64,000 nt of DNA from Acidimicrobiales bacterium (GCA_020629375.1 JAHDDK010000005.1:1-64000), one strand, 5' to 3'; positions 40,325 to 49,499 are shown, numbered from the stretch's first letter. The notes: a model not told the origin generated them from the letters alone. Numbers and translations are program-made.

Positions 40325-41104
40325 ATGGACGCAGTTGCGCAGCAGATCGGTGTGATCGGGACAGGCGAGATCGCCGAGGTCATGATCGCCGGTCTTCGTC
40401 ACGCCGGAATCGCGACGCCCATCGTCGTGTCGCCTCGATCGATCGACCGTTCAGCACGCCTGGCCGACGAGCTGCCCGATCTCGTCGTCGGCGAATCGAA
40501 TCAAGACGTCGTCGATCGGTCCAGTCTCGTGATCGTGGCGGTTCTGCCGTCTCAGCTCGACGACGTGCTCGTCCAACTCGACTTCGCCGGATGCGATCTC
40601 GTCCTCAGCGTCGTCGCCGGTCGTTCGGCCGCCTCGCTGGCCTCGATGATCGATGTCGACGTCCCGGTCGCCCGGGCCATTCCGATGCCGCCCAATCGAG
40701 ACGGACGAGGCCCGATCCCCCTCTTCCCCGATCTCCCGTTGGCGCGCAACCTACTCGAGCCTCTCGGCAGGGTCGTCGCCGTTGAGGACGAGTCGCACTT
40801 CGACGTCTTGACCGGCGGTTCGGCAACGATGGGCGCGTTCTTCGGACTGACGGCGACGATCGCCGGTTGGATGCGCGACCACGGCGTTCCGGCTGGAGCT
40901 GCGGCCGCCTACGTGACCGAACTCTTCGAGAGCCTCGCCTTCGAAGCGAAGGCCCTCGATCCGGATGAGCTCGCGGTTCGGCCGGAGACCTGCCTGACGC
41001 CAGGCGGCCTGAACGAGCAGGTGTTGCGCGGACTCGATGACGCCGAGGTCTTCGATCATGTGCGTGAGCAGCTCGACCGAATCCTCGTGCGGGTGCGGGC
41101 CTGA
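40325..41104 (+). CDS. Pyrroline-5-carboxylate reductase-like (ProC family) oxidoreductase
   Basis: Start MDAVAQQIGVIGTGEIAEVMIAGLRHAG; ARAIPMPPNRDGRGPIPLF; ETCLTPGGLNEQVLRGL. Confidence 0.8.
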   Translation: MDAVAQQIGVIGTGEIAEVMIAGLRHAGIATPIVVSPRSIDRSARLADELPDLVVGESNQDVVDRSSLVIVAVLPSQLDDVLVQLDFAGCDLVLSVVAGRSAASLASMIDVDVPVARAIPMPPNRDGRGPIPLFPDLPLARNLLEPLGRVVAVEDESHFDVLTGGSATMGAFFGLTATIAGWMRDHGVPAGAAAAYVTELFESLAFEAKALDPDELAVRPETCLTPGGLNEQVLRGLDDAEVFDHVREQLDRILVRVRA

Positions 41105-41212
41105 TTCCGCTCCGCCAGGGCGCGCGCTTCGATATTCGGCCCTTGGCCGTCACACCATTTCGGATTTGTTGCGAAAAGTCATAAAGGAATCGGAGGAACC
41201 ATCCGTAACCAG

Positions 41213-41312
41213 TTGACGTACCCACCACCTCCTGGGTCGTCAGAACCACGGTGCATGGTTCGGGCGGCCCAGGAGAAGGGGTCGTATCGGTCGTCACGCG
41301 GGAAGGTCCCCT
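41213..41312 (+). promoter_or_regulatory. Structured 5' leader of the GT2 gene with two mutually exclusive stems
   Basis: Stem A TGACG-(t)-ACCCA (41214-41224)/TGGGT-CGTCA (41233-41242); stem B CTCCTGGG (41229-41236)/CCCAGGAG (41268-41275) with inner GAACCA/TGGTTC (41243-41248/41256-41261); stem C AGGGG (41277-41281)/CCCCT (41308-41312). Confidence 0.55.
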
Positions 41313-41318
41313 CACGAA

Positions 41319-42641
41319 ATGCTCGTCTTCCTCCTCCAGGTGCGCGACCTGCTGGTCCATCACCGGATTCACCTGTTCCTCGTCTACATGGGACTCGTGT
41401 GGGTCATCTGGGGATGGAAGGCCGGGCTGTCTCGCCGCTATCGCCCGTTCACCGTCGAGTGCGACGCGTCGACGGCGGTCATCATCCCCGTGGTCGACGA
41501 ACCCGAAGATCTGTTCCGCGACGTCCTCGATCGGATCACCCGCCAAGGACCAGACGAAATCGTCGTGGTGATCAACGGTCCGGAGAACCCGACGCTCGAA
41601 CGCATCTGTGCCGAGTACCCCGGCGTTCGATCGCTCCATACGAGCACCCCCGGCAAGCGCAACGCGCTACGGATCGGTGTCGAACAGACCTCCGCCGAGA
41701 TCTGCGTACTCGTCGATTCGGACACGATCTGGATGCCCGACACCCTCGACGAACTCGTCAAGCCCTTTGCCAACCCAAACGTCGGTGGGGTCACCACCAA
41801 GCAACGCATCCTCGAGCCCGAACGGCACATTCTCACCCGCTGGGCGGACTGGATGGAGTCGTTGCGCAACGAGTACGCCATGCCCGCAATGTCGGTCCTC
41901 GGCACGGTCGGATGCCTGCCCGGCCGCACGATCGCCTTCAGGCGATGCGTTCTCGAAGACGGCATGGACAACTTCCTCCACGGCCGCTTTCTCGGCATTT
42001 TTCTCGAGGTGTCCGACGACCGGACGCTCACCAACGAATGCCTCAAGCAGGGCTACAAGACCGTGTTCCAATCGACGAGCCTCGTCTACACCGACGCCCC
42101 GCTCACCTGGAAGAAGATGGCCAAACAGCAGCTCCGTTGGGCACGCGGATCGCAGTACAACACGATGCGCATGTTCCCCTGGATGCTGCGGCGGGCGCGC
42201 ACCCTCGCCGTGTTCTATCTCGCCGACATCGTGCTTCCCTTTCTGCTGCTGGGCGCCTACGTCGGCTGGATCATCCGCCAGTTCGTGATCACCGACGTCG
42301 ACCTGTTCGAACCGTTCGTGTCGAACTACGGCCGGGTCGGAGGTGGGCTCACCGTGGCGATGCTCGCCATCGTCGCCTCGGTCGCGAGCTCGGCGCTGCG
42401 CCAATCACGGCACCTCCGACAACAACCGAGCGACCTGTGGAGAATCCCGACGTTCCTCATCATCTCGACGCTGATGCTGATGCCTATCCGGATGCTCGGA
42501 TTCACCCGGATGGCCCACAACTCGGGTTGGGGCACACGTTCGGGCGGGTTCGCCGGCGAACGGAACCGCAACCCCCACGCCGTGATCCCCTACCTGCTCG
42601 CCGGCCTGATGGTCGTCGGCATGTCGCTCTATCAACCCTGA
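41319..42641 (+). CDS. Family 2 glycosyltransferase, membrane-bound processive type
   Basis: ORF; AVIIPVVDEPEDLFRDVLDRI, EICVLVDSDTIWMPDTL, QLRWARGSQYNTMRMFPWML (QxxRW), multiple TMs. Confidence 0.92.
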   Translation: MLVFLLQVRDLLVHHRIHLFLVYMGLVWVIWGWKAGLSRRYRPFTVECDASTAVIIPVVDEPEDLFRDVLDRITRQGPDEIVVVINGPENPTLERICAEYPGVRSLHTSTPGKRNALRIGVEQTSAEICVLVDSDTIWMPDTLDELVKPFANPNVGGVTTKQRILEPERHILTRWADWMESLRNEYAMPAMSVLGTVGCLPGRTIAFRRCVLEDGMDNFLHGRFLGIFLEVSDDRTLTNECLKQGYKTVFQSTSLVYTDAPLTWKKMAKQQLRWARGSQYNTMRMFPWMLRRARTLAVFYLADIVLPFLLLGAYVGWIIRQFVITDVDLFEPFVSNYGRVGGGLTVAMLAIVASVASSALRQSRHLRQQPSDLWRIPTFLIISTLMLMPIRMLGFTRMAHNSGWGTRSGGFAGERNRNPHAVIPYLLAGLMVVGMSLYQP

Positions 42642-42663
42642 CCGCGTACCTGGAGCCCGAAGC

Positions 42664-44379
42664 ATGACCCCCACCCCTCCCCCGTCGCGCCTCCGATCAG
42701 CGTTCGAGATCGGCGGACCCGTGTTCAACCTCGGGCTCGTCGCGATCCTCATGACGATCTCGTTCGTGGCCGTCTGGCTCCCGAACGCCGAAGACGACTC
42801 GACGAACGTGGCGGGCAGTCCCCCGTTGAGCCTCGCGTTCGCGACGTCGAGTCCGACGCCTCCGGATGTGGTGTCGGGAATCAGCGTTCCGACGACAGCG
42901 GTGCCTGCAGCGCCCGTCGACGACCAGAACGACATCAACGACCTCGACGACACGTCAGCCATCGGCGAGATGATCTCCGAACTCGTCGACGCTGCGAACG
43001 ACCCAGAGCGCCCGACGGTTCCGCCCGCAGTCGCTTCGGAGCCACCTCCACAACCCCAGGTGCGTGAGGTGGTCCAGGTGATCTACCGGACCGAACCCGC
43101 GCCCGAGACTCCCGCTCGCCCAGAGTGCACCGACTACGACACCCGCGCCGCCGCGCAAGCGGCGTTCGATGCCGACCCCGCCGGTTTGGCGTGGTTCGAC
43201 GGTGACGGTGACGGCAAGGCCTGCGAGCACATCCCGGACCCCGATGCTCAGGTCGTTGTCGTGTGCGAGGACTTCGCCGAGCAACCCGCTGCCCAGGCCG
43301 TATTCGACGCCGACCGCGAAACCCACGCGCATCTTGACGGCGACGGGGACGGGCGTGCGTGCGAACAGCTTCCCGGCACGCCACCGGAGCCCGTGTTCGA
43401 ACCCGAGCCTCCGCAGGTCCTCTCGGTCAACGCGGTCCGCCAGCAGCAGAGCGTGTTTGGGATGCATACCCGAGAGGCGCCCTGGTGGATGGGCGAGCTC
43501 GACTACGTCACCCGCCTCATCGGCAAGGCCCCGAACAACCTGCTGTTCTTCTCCAATTGGTCCGCGCCCTTTCCCGCCGAACAGGTCGAGACGGCGTGGT
43601 CACGCGGCATGACACCCCAGGTGGCTTGGGAACCCGTGATCCCTGGCGCCGACACTCAGCCGCAGCTGCGAGCGATCGTCGACGGCGACTTCGACCCGTA
43701 CATCGACGACTGGGCGGCGGCCGCCGCGGCACATGGCCAGCCGATCGTGTTGCGCTTCGCGTCGGAGATGAACGGCTTCTGGTATCCGTGGTCCGAAGGC
43801 GTCAACGGAAATCAGACCGGCGACTTCGCCCAGGCATGGCGACACATCCACGACCGGTTCACGCTCGCCGGAGCAGACAACGTGGTCTGGCTCTGGAGCG
43901 TGAACCGGTCGAATCACCTGAAGACCAGCATCGACAACTTCTGGCCCGGCGAGAGCTACGTCGACTGGGTCGGAATCTCCGGGTATTGGCGGGGGTATGA
44001 GAACGCCCCCGAGCCCACGTTCGACGCCGTCTTCACCCACACGCTGAACGATTTGCGTGCGCTCACCAACAAGCCGATCCTGCTCGCCGAGATTGGAGCG
44101 GGCACCAACGTCGACGCCGATCGGGTGAAATGGGTCGAGACGGTATTCGACGGCCTTGCCTCGAGTCCCGATGTCATCGGGTTCGTGTACTTCAACGACA
44201 AGAAGTCGGGCGGCGATTGGCGGATCCAATTCAGCCAGCGAATGGTCGACGCCTTCGCAAACGGCGTCGCTGACGACCGTTGGACGAGCGGACTGCTCCC
44301 CGCCGGCATGGAGCCCGGCGACCGCCTACTGGTCCCTGCCCACACCCACGACGAAGGCGATCTCGCCCCAGAGGGGTGA
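42664..44379 (+). CDS. Glycoside hydrolase family 26-like protein with TM anchor and two excalibur domains
   Basis: N-terminal TM; ECTDYDTRAAAQAAFDADPAGLAWFDGDGDGKACE and CEDFAEQPAAQAVFDADRETHAHLDGDGDGRACE; GH26-like PIVLRFASEMNGFWYPW, VDWVGISGYW, KPILLAEIGAG. Confidence 0.88.
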   Translation: MTPTPPPSRLRSAFEIGGPVFNLGLVAILMTISFVAVWLPNAEDDSTNVAGSPPLSLAFATSSPTPPDVVSGISVPTTAVPAAPVDDQNDINDLDDTSAIGEMISELVDAANDPERPTVPPAVASEPPPQPQVREVVQVIYRTEPAPETPARPECTDYDTRAAAQAAFDADPAGLAWFDGDGDGKACEHIPDPDAQVVVVCEDFAEQPAAQAVFDADRETHAHLDGDGDGRACEQLPGTPPEPVFEPEPPQVLSVNAVRQQQSVFGMHTREAPWWMGELDYVTRLIGKAPNNLLFFSNWSAPFPAEQVETAWSRGMTPQVAWEPVIPGADTQPQLRAIVDGDFDPYIDDWAAAAAAHGQPIVLRFASEMNGFWYPWSEGVNGNQTGDFAQAWRHIHDRFTLAGADNVVWLWSVNRSNHLKTSIDNFWPGESYVDWVGISGYWRGYENAPEPTFDAVFTHTLNDLRALTNKPILLAEIGAGTNVDADRVKWVETVFDGLASSPDVIGFVYFNDKKSGGDWRIQFSQRMVDAFANGVADDRWTSGLLPAGMEPGDRLLVPAHTHDEGDLAPEG

Positions 44380-44436
44380 GGCGACCGCTAGGGCGATCCC
44401 GAGAAATGATCAAAGTGCGACAGTGTTCCGCACACG

Positions 44437-44486
44437 TTTACATCTGCAGATGCAAACCTTTACATTGAGAATGTAAGCGTTTACAT
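44437..44486 (+). promoter_or_regulatory. Cluster of TTTACAT half-sites forming two inverted repeats plus an extra half-site
   Basis: TTTACAT at 44437, 44459 and 44480 (22/21-bp phasing); TTTACAT-CTGCAG-ATGCAAA (44437-44456) and TTTACAT-TGAGA-ATGTAAG. Confidence 0.6.
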
Positions 44487-44489
44487 GGA

Positions 44490-45593
44490 GTGGGGGCCGT
44501 GTTCGAGACAAACCACCGGAACAACGACACACCGCAACCGGTCATCGCAAATACCGACACGTCTTCAGCAGACAGCGTCGACGGATTCTCCCCCACAGGA
44601 TCGTTCCGTCGGCTGACGATTGTTCATGGTCATCGTTCGATCCGGATGGAAGACATCGCCGAAGAAGGCGCTGCAAGCATCTCCACGATGTACCGGCGCG
44701 GCGGCTCACGCCACGAAATCGAAGCCGCCACACGCCGGACGCTCGTCAACGAGCTGACCAGCACGACCCTGACCGAAGCCCTCGTCGAGGTGTCACGAGT
44801 TTGGGGCTCAGAACCGAACCTTGCTCGACTCCTGTGCGATCCGCTCATCAACGGGCCCGGTCCGTTTGACCGCGATCTCGGTACGCCACACCCAGACAAA
44901 ACGTTCCTCGATCGAGCGTTGCAGTGCTTCTTCTTCGGAACTGACTGGGCGACTGTGCTCCCCGCCTCTGAGGTCGGAAACGAAGCCAAAGCCGTCGCAC
45001 AAGCGTCCACCGAAATCATCGCAGCCAAAGATCCGGAGGGTCGCCCTGCGGTCATGACCGCTGCGCCGACCGTCGTCGACGATCCGGCGACAGGCGCATA
45101 CCTCGACCTCACCGCCGAGCACAGACAACCCCCGACCGGAGTGGTGGATGTCGCCGACCGACTCGGGATGGCCCGCGCCACCGCATACCGCCGAATGGAT
45201 CACGACGATCTGCGCAAGCGAAGCGCCGATGCGGTGGCACAAAGTCTTTCGGGCACAAGCCACCCCGACCCGACACGAGCCCTGACCGAGATGACGGATC
45301 GCCTCATTGCCGAGTGCATCCTTCGACCATGGAATGTCTCGTTGATGGCGGACGCATGGTTCGGGGCAAAGGAGCGTCCGGCTCTTCACAAGCGATCGAG
45401 CCCGATCCTGTTTGCGCTCGATCGTCAGCTCGGTGCCCTGCGAGCCGCTGGCGCGCTGTCACCGAACGCTGGTCGGCTCGAACCGCTCCTGGCTGCGCTC
45501 CTGGTGTTTCCGGTGAGCGGACTGGTTGCGAACCTCCAAGTCGACAACGGCATCCGGTGGACGACCGGTTGGCTCCGATTCGTTCTCGGCTAA
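44490..45593 (+). CDS. Tandem TetR-like regulator with two TetR-type HTH regions
   Basis: ORF; SIRMEDIAEEGAASISTMYRRGGSRHEIEAATRRTLV and GVVDVADRLGMARATAYRRMDHDDLRKRSADAVAQ, each followed by helical sequence. Confidence 0.65.
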   Translation: MGAVFETNHRNNDTPQPVIANTDTSSADSVDGFSPTGSFRRLTIVHGHRSIRMEDIAEEGAASISTMYRRGGSRHEIEAATRRTLVNELTSTTLTEALVEVSRVWGSEPNLARLLCDPLINGPGPFDRDLGTPHPDKTFLDRALQCFFFGTDWATVLPASEVGNEAKAVAQASTEIIAAKDPEGRPAVMTAAPTVVDDPATGAYLDLTAEHRQPPTGVVDVADRLGMARATAYRRMDHDDLRKRSADAVAQSLSGTSHPDPTRALTEMTDRLIAECILRPWNVSLMADAWFGAKERPALHKRSSPILFALDRQLGALRAAGALSPNAGRLEPLLAALLVFPVSGLVANLQVDNGIRWTTGWLRFVLG

Positions 45594-45608
45594 CGACGGA
45601 GGCGCCGT

Positions 45609-47969
45609 TCAGGCGGACAACTGAACCTCGGAGTCCCTGTCTCGCAACACCTTTACGGCAAGGTCAGTGCGCCTCGACACACCGTGTGCCTTGTACAGCT
45701 TGCCGAGCCGGTTTCGGACCGTGTTCGGGCTGAGGTGCAACTCCGTTGCGATCTCGACGTTGCTGAGCCCTTCGACGACTCCCTGGATGATCGCATCATC
45801 GAGATCACTGGTTTGTTCTCCGCGACGCCTCGGAATCGGCACGTTCTGACATTCGAGTTTCGCCCGAACCTGCTCGGCGAGTTCGTTCTCACCCTGGTCA
45901 AGCAAGTCCACATAGGTGCTTCGGCATCGCTCGATGTCGTCGTTCCGGAGCATGAGGGTCACGTCACAGGTTCGATAGGCATGGAGGAGACCAGCACGAC
46001 GGGCGACATCACATGCGAGGACCGCGGAGTTGATGCGCTCTTCACATCGGGGCGCGTTGTCGAAGTTCTGCATGAGAAGCACGACCTTCGCCCACGGCCC
46101 GAGGTCGGTTGCCTCGAAGGTGGCGATCGTTCGAAACACCTCGTCAGCAGCATCAAGCTCGCCTGCGCCGAAGAGCCCTTCAGCGATGACCGCTGCTGCC
46201 GGGAGCGAACGTGGCAGCTCGGCGGCGATGTCGTGCCACAGCTCACCGAGCCCAGCGACATCAGCCGTCGCCCGGAGTCGGAGGGCCGACGCGTAGTACA
46301 CGAGTGGAGCGAGCTGCTGGTGAAAGTTGACTGGTTCAATTCCGCAGAAACTCACACCCAGGCGAGCGGACCGGATGGCGTCTGCGACATAGCGGAGGAC
46401 GTCTGCAACTCCGGTTGGATCGGGTTCGTGGTCGACAACAGCGGGAGACGACAGGTCGCCGCCAAGTACGGCGATGAGCTGATCTCCTGCGGAGGCCCAT
46501 CGGGTCGTGAGAGCGGAGAACGTCGCCGACTGCCGCAGTGCTTCGGACAACACTGCGGCCTTCCCGATGTCACCTTGCACGGTCGCCTCGATCAATCCGG
46601 AGAGTGCCAATACCCCCTCACGATCGCTGGGCGCTGGGGGACGCTGGCCCTCCAGCGTCAACGCCAGCTCGCGTAGACCCGGCGGTGTCTCGCTCTCCAC
46701 CGGTGCTGGGTGCCGGTCGAGGCGGCGCAGCCCGGTGAGAGCCAGCACGACGTGTCCGAGGTCCGATTGGACATCGAGGTGCGGTGGTACCCGCAGGTTG
46801 GCGAGATTGACGAGAGCGCACACGTCGTCGGACACGCCTGGCACTCGAGACATCAGCGTGTCGGCCAAGTCCGGCAACAAAGGGGCGACCTGATGGATTG
46901 CTTCGAGCAGAATCTCGTCATCGATCTGGCCGCCCAGACGGCTGAGGCGAGTTGCCGCGCTCTGGAGCATTGTCGTCTCACGCTGTTCAAGCGCTCGAGT
47001 GAGCTGCTCGCAGACCAGTCCGGTCATCAAGGAGCGCTCGTACTCGGATCCGCGGGCGATCACCACGCTGTGGAGGCTTGTGAGCCGGATCTGAATTCCG
47101 ACGCGATCACAGACGCGTACTTCGTTGAGCGTGCCTTGCTTCAGGTGCTTGCGGACGGCTTGGGTCCAGGAGCGTTCGGTGATGGCGAGCAGTTCACAGA
47201 GCGGCCCGACATCGCTACTGAACACCGGTTGCAAGGTCGCAACTGCGTGAAGGATCGTTTCATCGAGCTCATCGGCATCGATGAAGTCAACGACAGCAGC
47301 TGTGAAAGCGGGATTGGCGAGCAGATCCTTGCCAGCATCGAATCCAGCGGTTACAAGTCTCGGGTTTCCGTTCGTCAGAGACATCAGCGTGCGAATGACG
47401 TCGTCCGCGAGCACGGGCGCTCGTCGAGCAGCCACTTCGATGACCTCATCGAGGGTGAAGTTCTCGAGGACGTGGGTCGACCGCGGACCAGAGAATCGGG
47501 CGAGAAGCTCGGCCAAAACACCCTTTTGTCGACTCGCTGACCGGGAGGCAACGACCATACGCGACGTGACGAGCGGCTTGTTTCGCAGAGTGGCGAGGAG
47601 GAAGTCCGTCGTCGCCTCGTCGAGAAGCTCGATGTCATCGATGATGATGACTCCGTCGGAGTCGAGTGATTCGAAGAGCGCCTGGAGCCCTGCGGACGTG
47701 ACGGGCCACAGTGCATTCGTTTCGCCACCGCGTCCGAAATGCAGATGGCCGTGACGGGCTGTCAGGCGAAGCACCGATAGCCCCAAGGCCTTCGCACGAC
47801 CGAACGCCCAGTCGATGATCGCCGACTTGCCTCGGCCTCGCCGACCAGACACAAGCACGATCCCGCCCGAGTCGGAGACCATGCAGCGATCAATATCGGA
47901 CAGGATCGGGGCACGACCGACGAGATTGACGGACCCACGTCCATCAACAGTTGCTGCCGTTGCTTCCAT
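45609..47969 (-). CDS. LuxR family regulator of LAL type (AAA ATPase + C-terminal LuxR HTH)
   Basis: Start MEATAATVDGR at 47969 preceded by GGAGGG; LVSGRRGRGKSAIIDWAF Walker A; GVIIIDDIELLD Walker B; C-term DDAIIQGVVEGLSNVEIATELHLSPNTVRNRLGKLYKAHGVSRRTDLAVKVL. Confidence 0.9.
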   Translation of the reverse strand: MEATAATVDGRGSVNLVGRAPILSDIDRCMVSDSGGIVLVSGRRGRGKSAIIDWAFGRAKALGLSVLRLTARHGHLHFGRGGETNALWPVTSAGLQALFESLDSDGVIIIDDIELLDEATTDFLLATLRNKPLVTSRMVVASRSASRQKGVLAELLARFSGPRSTHVLENFTLDEVIEVAARRAPVLADDVIRTLMSLTNGNPRLVTAGFDAGKDLLANPAFTAAVVDFIDADELDETILHAVATLQPVFSSDVGPLCELLAITERSWTQAVRKHLKQGTLNEVRVCDRVGIQIRLTSLHSVVIARGSEYERSLMTGLVCEQLTRALEQRETTMLQSAATRLSRLGGQIDDEILLEAIHQVAPLLPDLADTLMSRVPGVSDDVCALVNLANLRVPPHLDVQSDLGHVVLALTGLRRLDRHPAPVESETPPGLRELALTLEGQRPPAPSDREGVLALSGLIEATVQGDIGKAAVLSEALRQSATFSALTTRWASAGDQLIAVLGGDLSSPAVVDHEPDPTGVADVLRYVADAIRSARLGVSFCGIEPVNFHQQLAPLVYYASALRLRATADVAGLGELWHDIAAELPRSLPAAAVIAEGLFGAGELDAADEVFRTIATFEATDLGPWAKVVLLMQNFDNAPRCEERINSAVLACDVARRAGLLHAYRTCDVTLMLRNDDIERCRSTYVDLLDQGENELAEQVRAKLECQNVPIPRRRGEQTSDLDDAIIQGVVEGLSNVEIATELHLSPNTVRNRLGKLYKAHGVSRRTDLAVKVLRDRDSEVQLSA

Positions 47970-48242
47970 TCTGCGACCCTCCAAATCAAACCTGCGCCGT
48001 GTTTCACACTTGTAACAGCTGTGACGGTGGACACCCAAAGAGGAATGACCGACCACTCTCAGAGACCTGACTCTACTTTCCGTGATACCTCGGTGCTAGA
48101 GTCTCACTCTTCGCGCGATAAGAAAGGGCCACTCAGCCCATGTCGAACGGACCGACTTCTCCCGATCTCTGGTGAGGGATCGAATGGCCCAAAACGGATC
48201 AAACTCCGACAGGCCGTTCTCACAACCACTCGGCGCTGGTCG

Positions 48243-48728
48243 TCAAAGAACGGCCAGCGACACCCAGATACTGGCCATGCACGACGGCGGAACGATCAGG
48301 GAGGGGCCGAAGGGAAATCGTCTCGACGTCGAACCGCGCACGCGAGCGACACCGGCCTGGATCACGAAGAGTAGGCAGGAGAAGAGCAACGCCCACAAGA
48401 CCGCCCAGATCGACGTTGCGACACTCGGCTGGGTCAAGCCGACGAGCGTTCCGAGTGTCGGGGCGAGCTTGACATCGCCAAACCCGAGATTGCCTGGCGA
48501 CATCACGTGAGCGGCTGCGAGGACGCCGGTGAAGGTCGCTGCGCCGACGAGACCAGCGACGGCCATGTCCACATCCCCTCGCAGAAGCAGGGCAAGAAGC
48601 ACTAGGCCAGAAACGAACGCAAGGCTGCGAGTCCACCGGTTGGGCAGACGCATCGTACGCGCATCGATGATGCCGACAGCCACGAGGCCGGCGACGAGAA
48701 CGATCACCCCCGCAGCCGGGATGATCAC
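48243..48728 (-). CDS. Prepilin peptidase (A24/TadV-CpaA type)
   Basis: GTG start at 48728 overlapping the upstream stop; VGIIDARTMRLPNRWT and GNLGFGDVKLAPTLGTLVG aspartate motifs. Confidence 0.9.
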   Translation of the reverse strand: MIIPAAGVIVLVAGLVAVGIIDARTMRLPNRWTRSLAFVSGLVLLALLLRGDVDMAVAGLVGAATFTGVLAAAHVMSPGNLGFGDVKLAPTLGTLVGLTQPSVATSIWAVLWALLFSCLLFVIQAGVARVRGSTSRRFPFGPSLIVPPSCMASIWVSLAVL

Positions 48729-49027
48729 GAGAAGATGGACAAAACGATCGGGTGAGCGATCAGGCCGACGGTGCCCACGCACGCGGTCAGCAGTGCCACT
48801 CGACTCGTCGTGGAGATTCGTGACGAAATCGGGAGCAGCTCGGGCTCAGGGATCTCCACCTCTTCAATCGGCTTGATGATGCGATATCCGGGGTGATCCT
48901 GGCGACGCATCGGAGTGCCCTCGCCTGCCCCGACCTCGGCAGTTGGCCGGCTGGTTGGCTGCGCCGCCTCGGTCGTTCGTGGCACCGAAGGGGTCCATGT
49001 CACGACAGGGCGTTCTGAAACGGTCAT
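48725..49027 (-). CDS. Small membrane protein in Tad operon, unknown function
   Basis: ORF; ATGA overlap with 49024..49488; C-terminal hydrophobic VALLTACVGTVGLIAHPIVLSIF. Confidence 0.65.
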   Translation of the reverse strand: MTVSERPVVTWTPSVPRTTEAAQPTSRPTAEVGAGEGTPMRRQDHPGYRIIKPIEEVEIPEPELLPISSRISTTSRVALLTACVGTVGLIAHPIVLSIFS

Positions 49028-49488
49028 GTCATTTGCTCCTTGGGACGAGAGTGACGGAGGTAGTCGACAACCCGCTCAAGCGACCGAAGCGAGTCGTCAT
49101 CAAGCACGATCGACATTCCAGGCGGCGGAAACGCATTGTCGGGTTCGACCCCGGTCGCACGGGCATCGACCGCTGCCAAGAAACTCATCAGATGCAAAAA
49201 GTCAGTTCCGTTGAGGCGAAGCGATGACTGGTCGGCTTCGACATACGCCGGTGGCGCTGGAACAGATGGTGCGGGTTCGGAGCCTGGAACGGTCATCTCC
49301 GAGACCACCCCAGTCTCGTCTTCGTGCGACGGCAAGGTTGGCGGCGCAGGCTGTTGCGCAACAATCCCTTGTAACGCCAGCTGAAGGACATGCGCGACCC
49401 GTCGAAGGTACTCATCGACCTCTTGTCGGTCGTATCCTCGGCGGCTCGCTTGAAACGTCTTGTCTCGAATTGAATCAGGAGTGATCAT
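49024..49488 (-). CDS. DivIVA-domain-containing protein in Tad operon
   Basis: ORF; ITPDSIRDKTFQASRRGYDRQEVDEYLRRVAHVLQLAL matches the DivIVA N-terminal/DivI1A motif. Confidence 0.85.
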   Translation of the reverse strand: MITPDSIRDKTFQASRRGYDRQEVDEYLRRVAHVLQLALQGIVAQQPAPPTLPSHEDETGVVSEMTVPGSEPAPSVPAPPAYVEADQSSLRLNGTDFLHLMSFLAAVDARATGVEPDNAFPPPGMSIVLDDDSLRSLERVVDYLRHSRPKEQMT

Positions 49489-49499
49489 CGCTGTCTCAA

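Noticed and set aside
41191-41205. CGGAGGAACCATCCG, which recalls a segment of the ydaO (c-di-AMP) riboswitch
   Set aside because: The partner conserved segments (e.g. GGGGUGAA and the 3' CCGAACC-type block) are not evident; not enough to name the family without cmscan.
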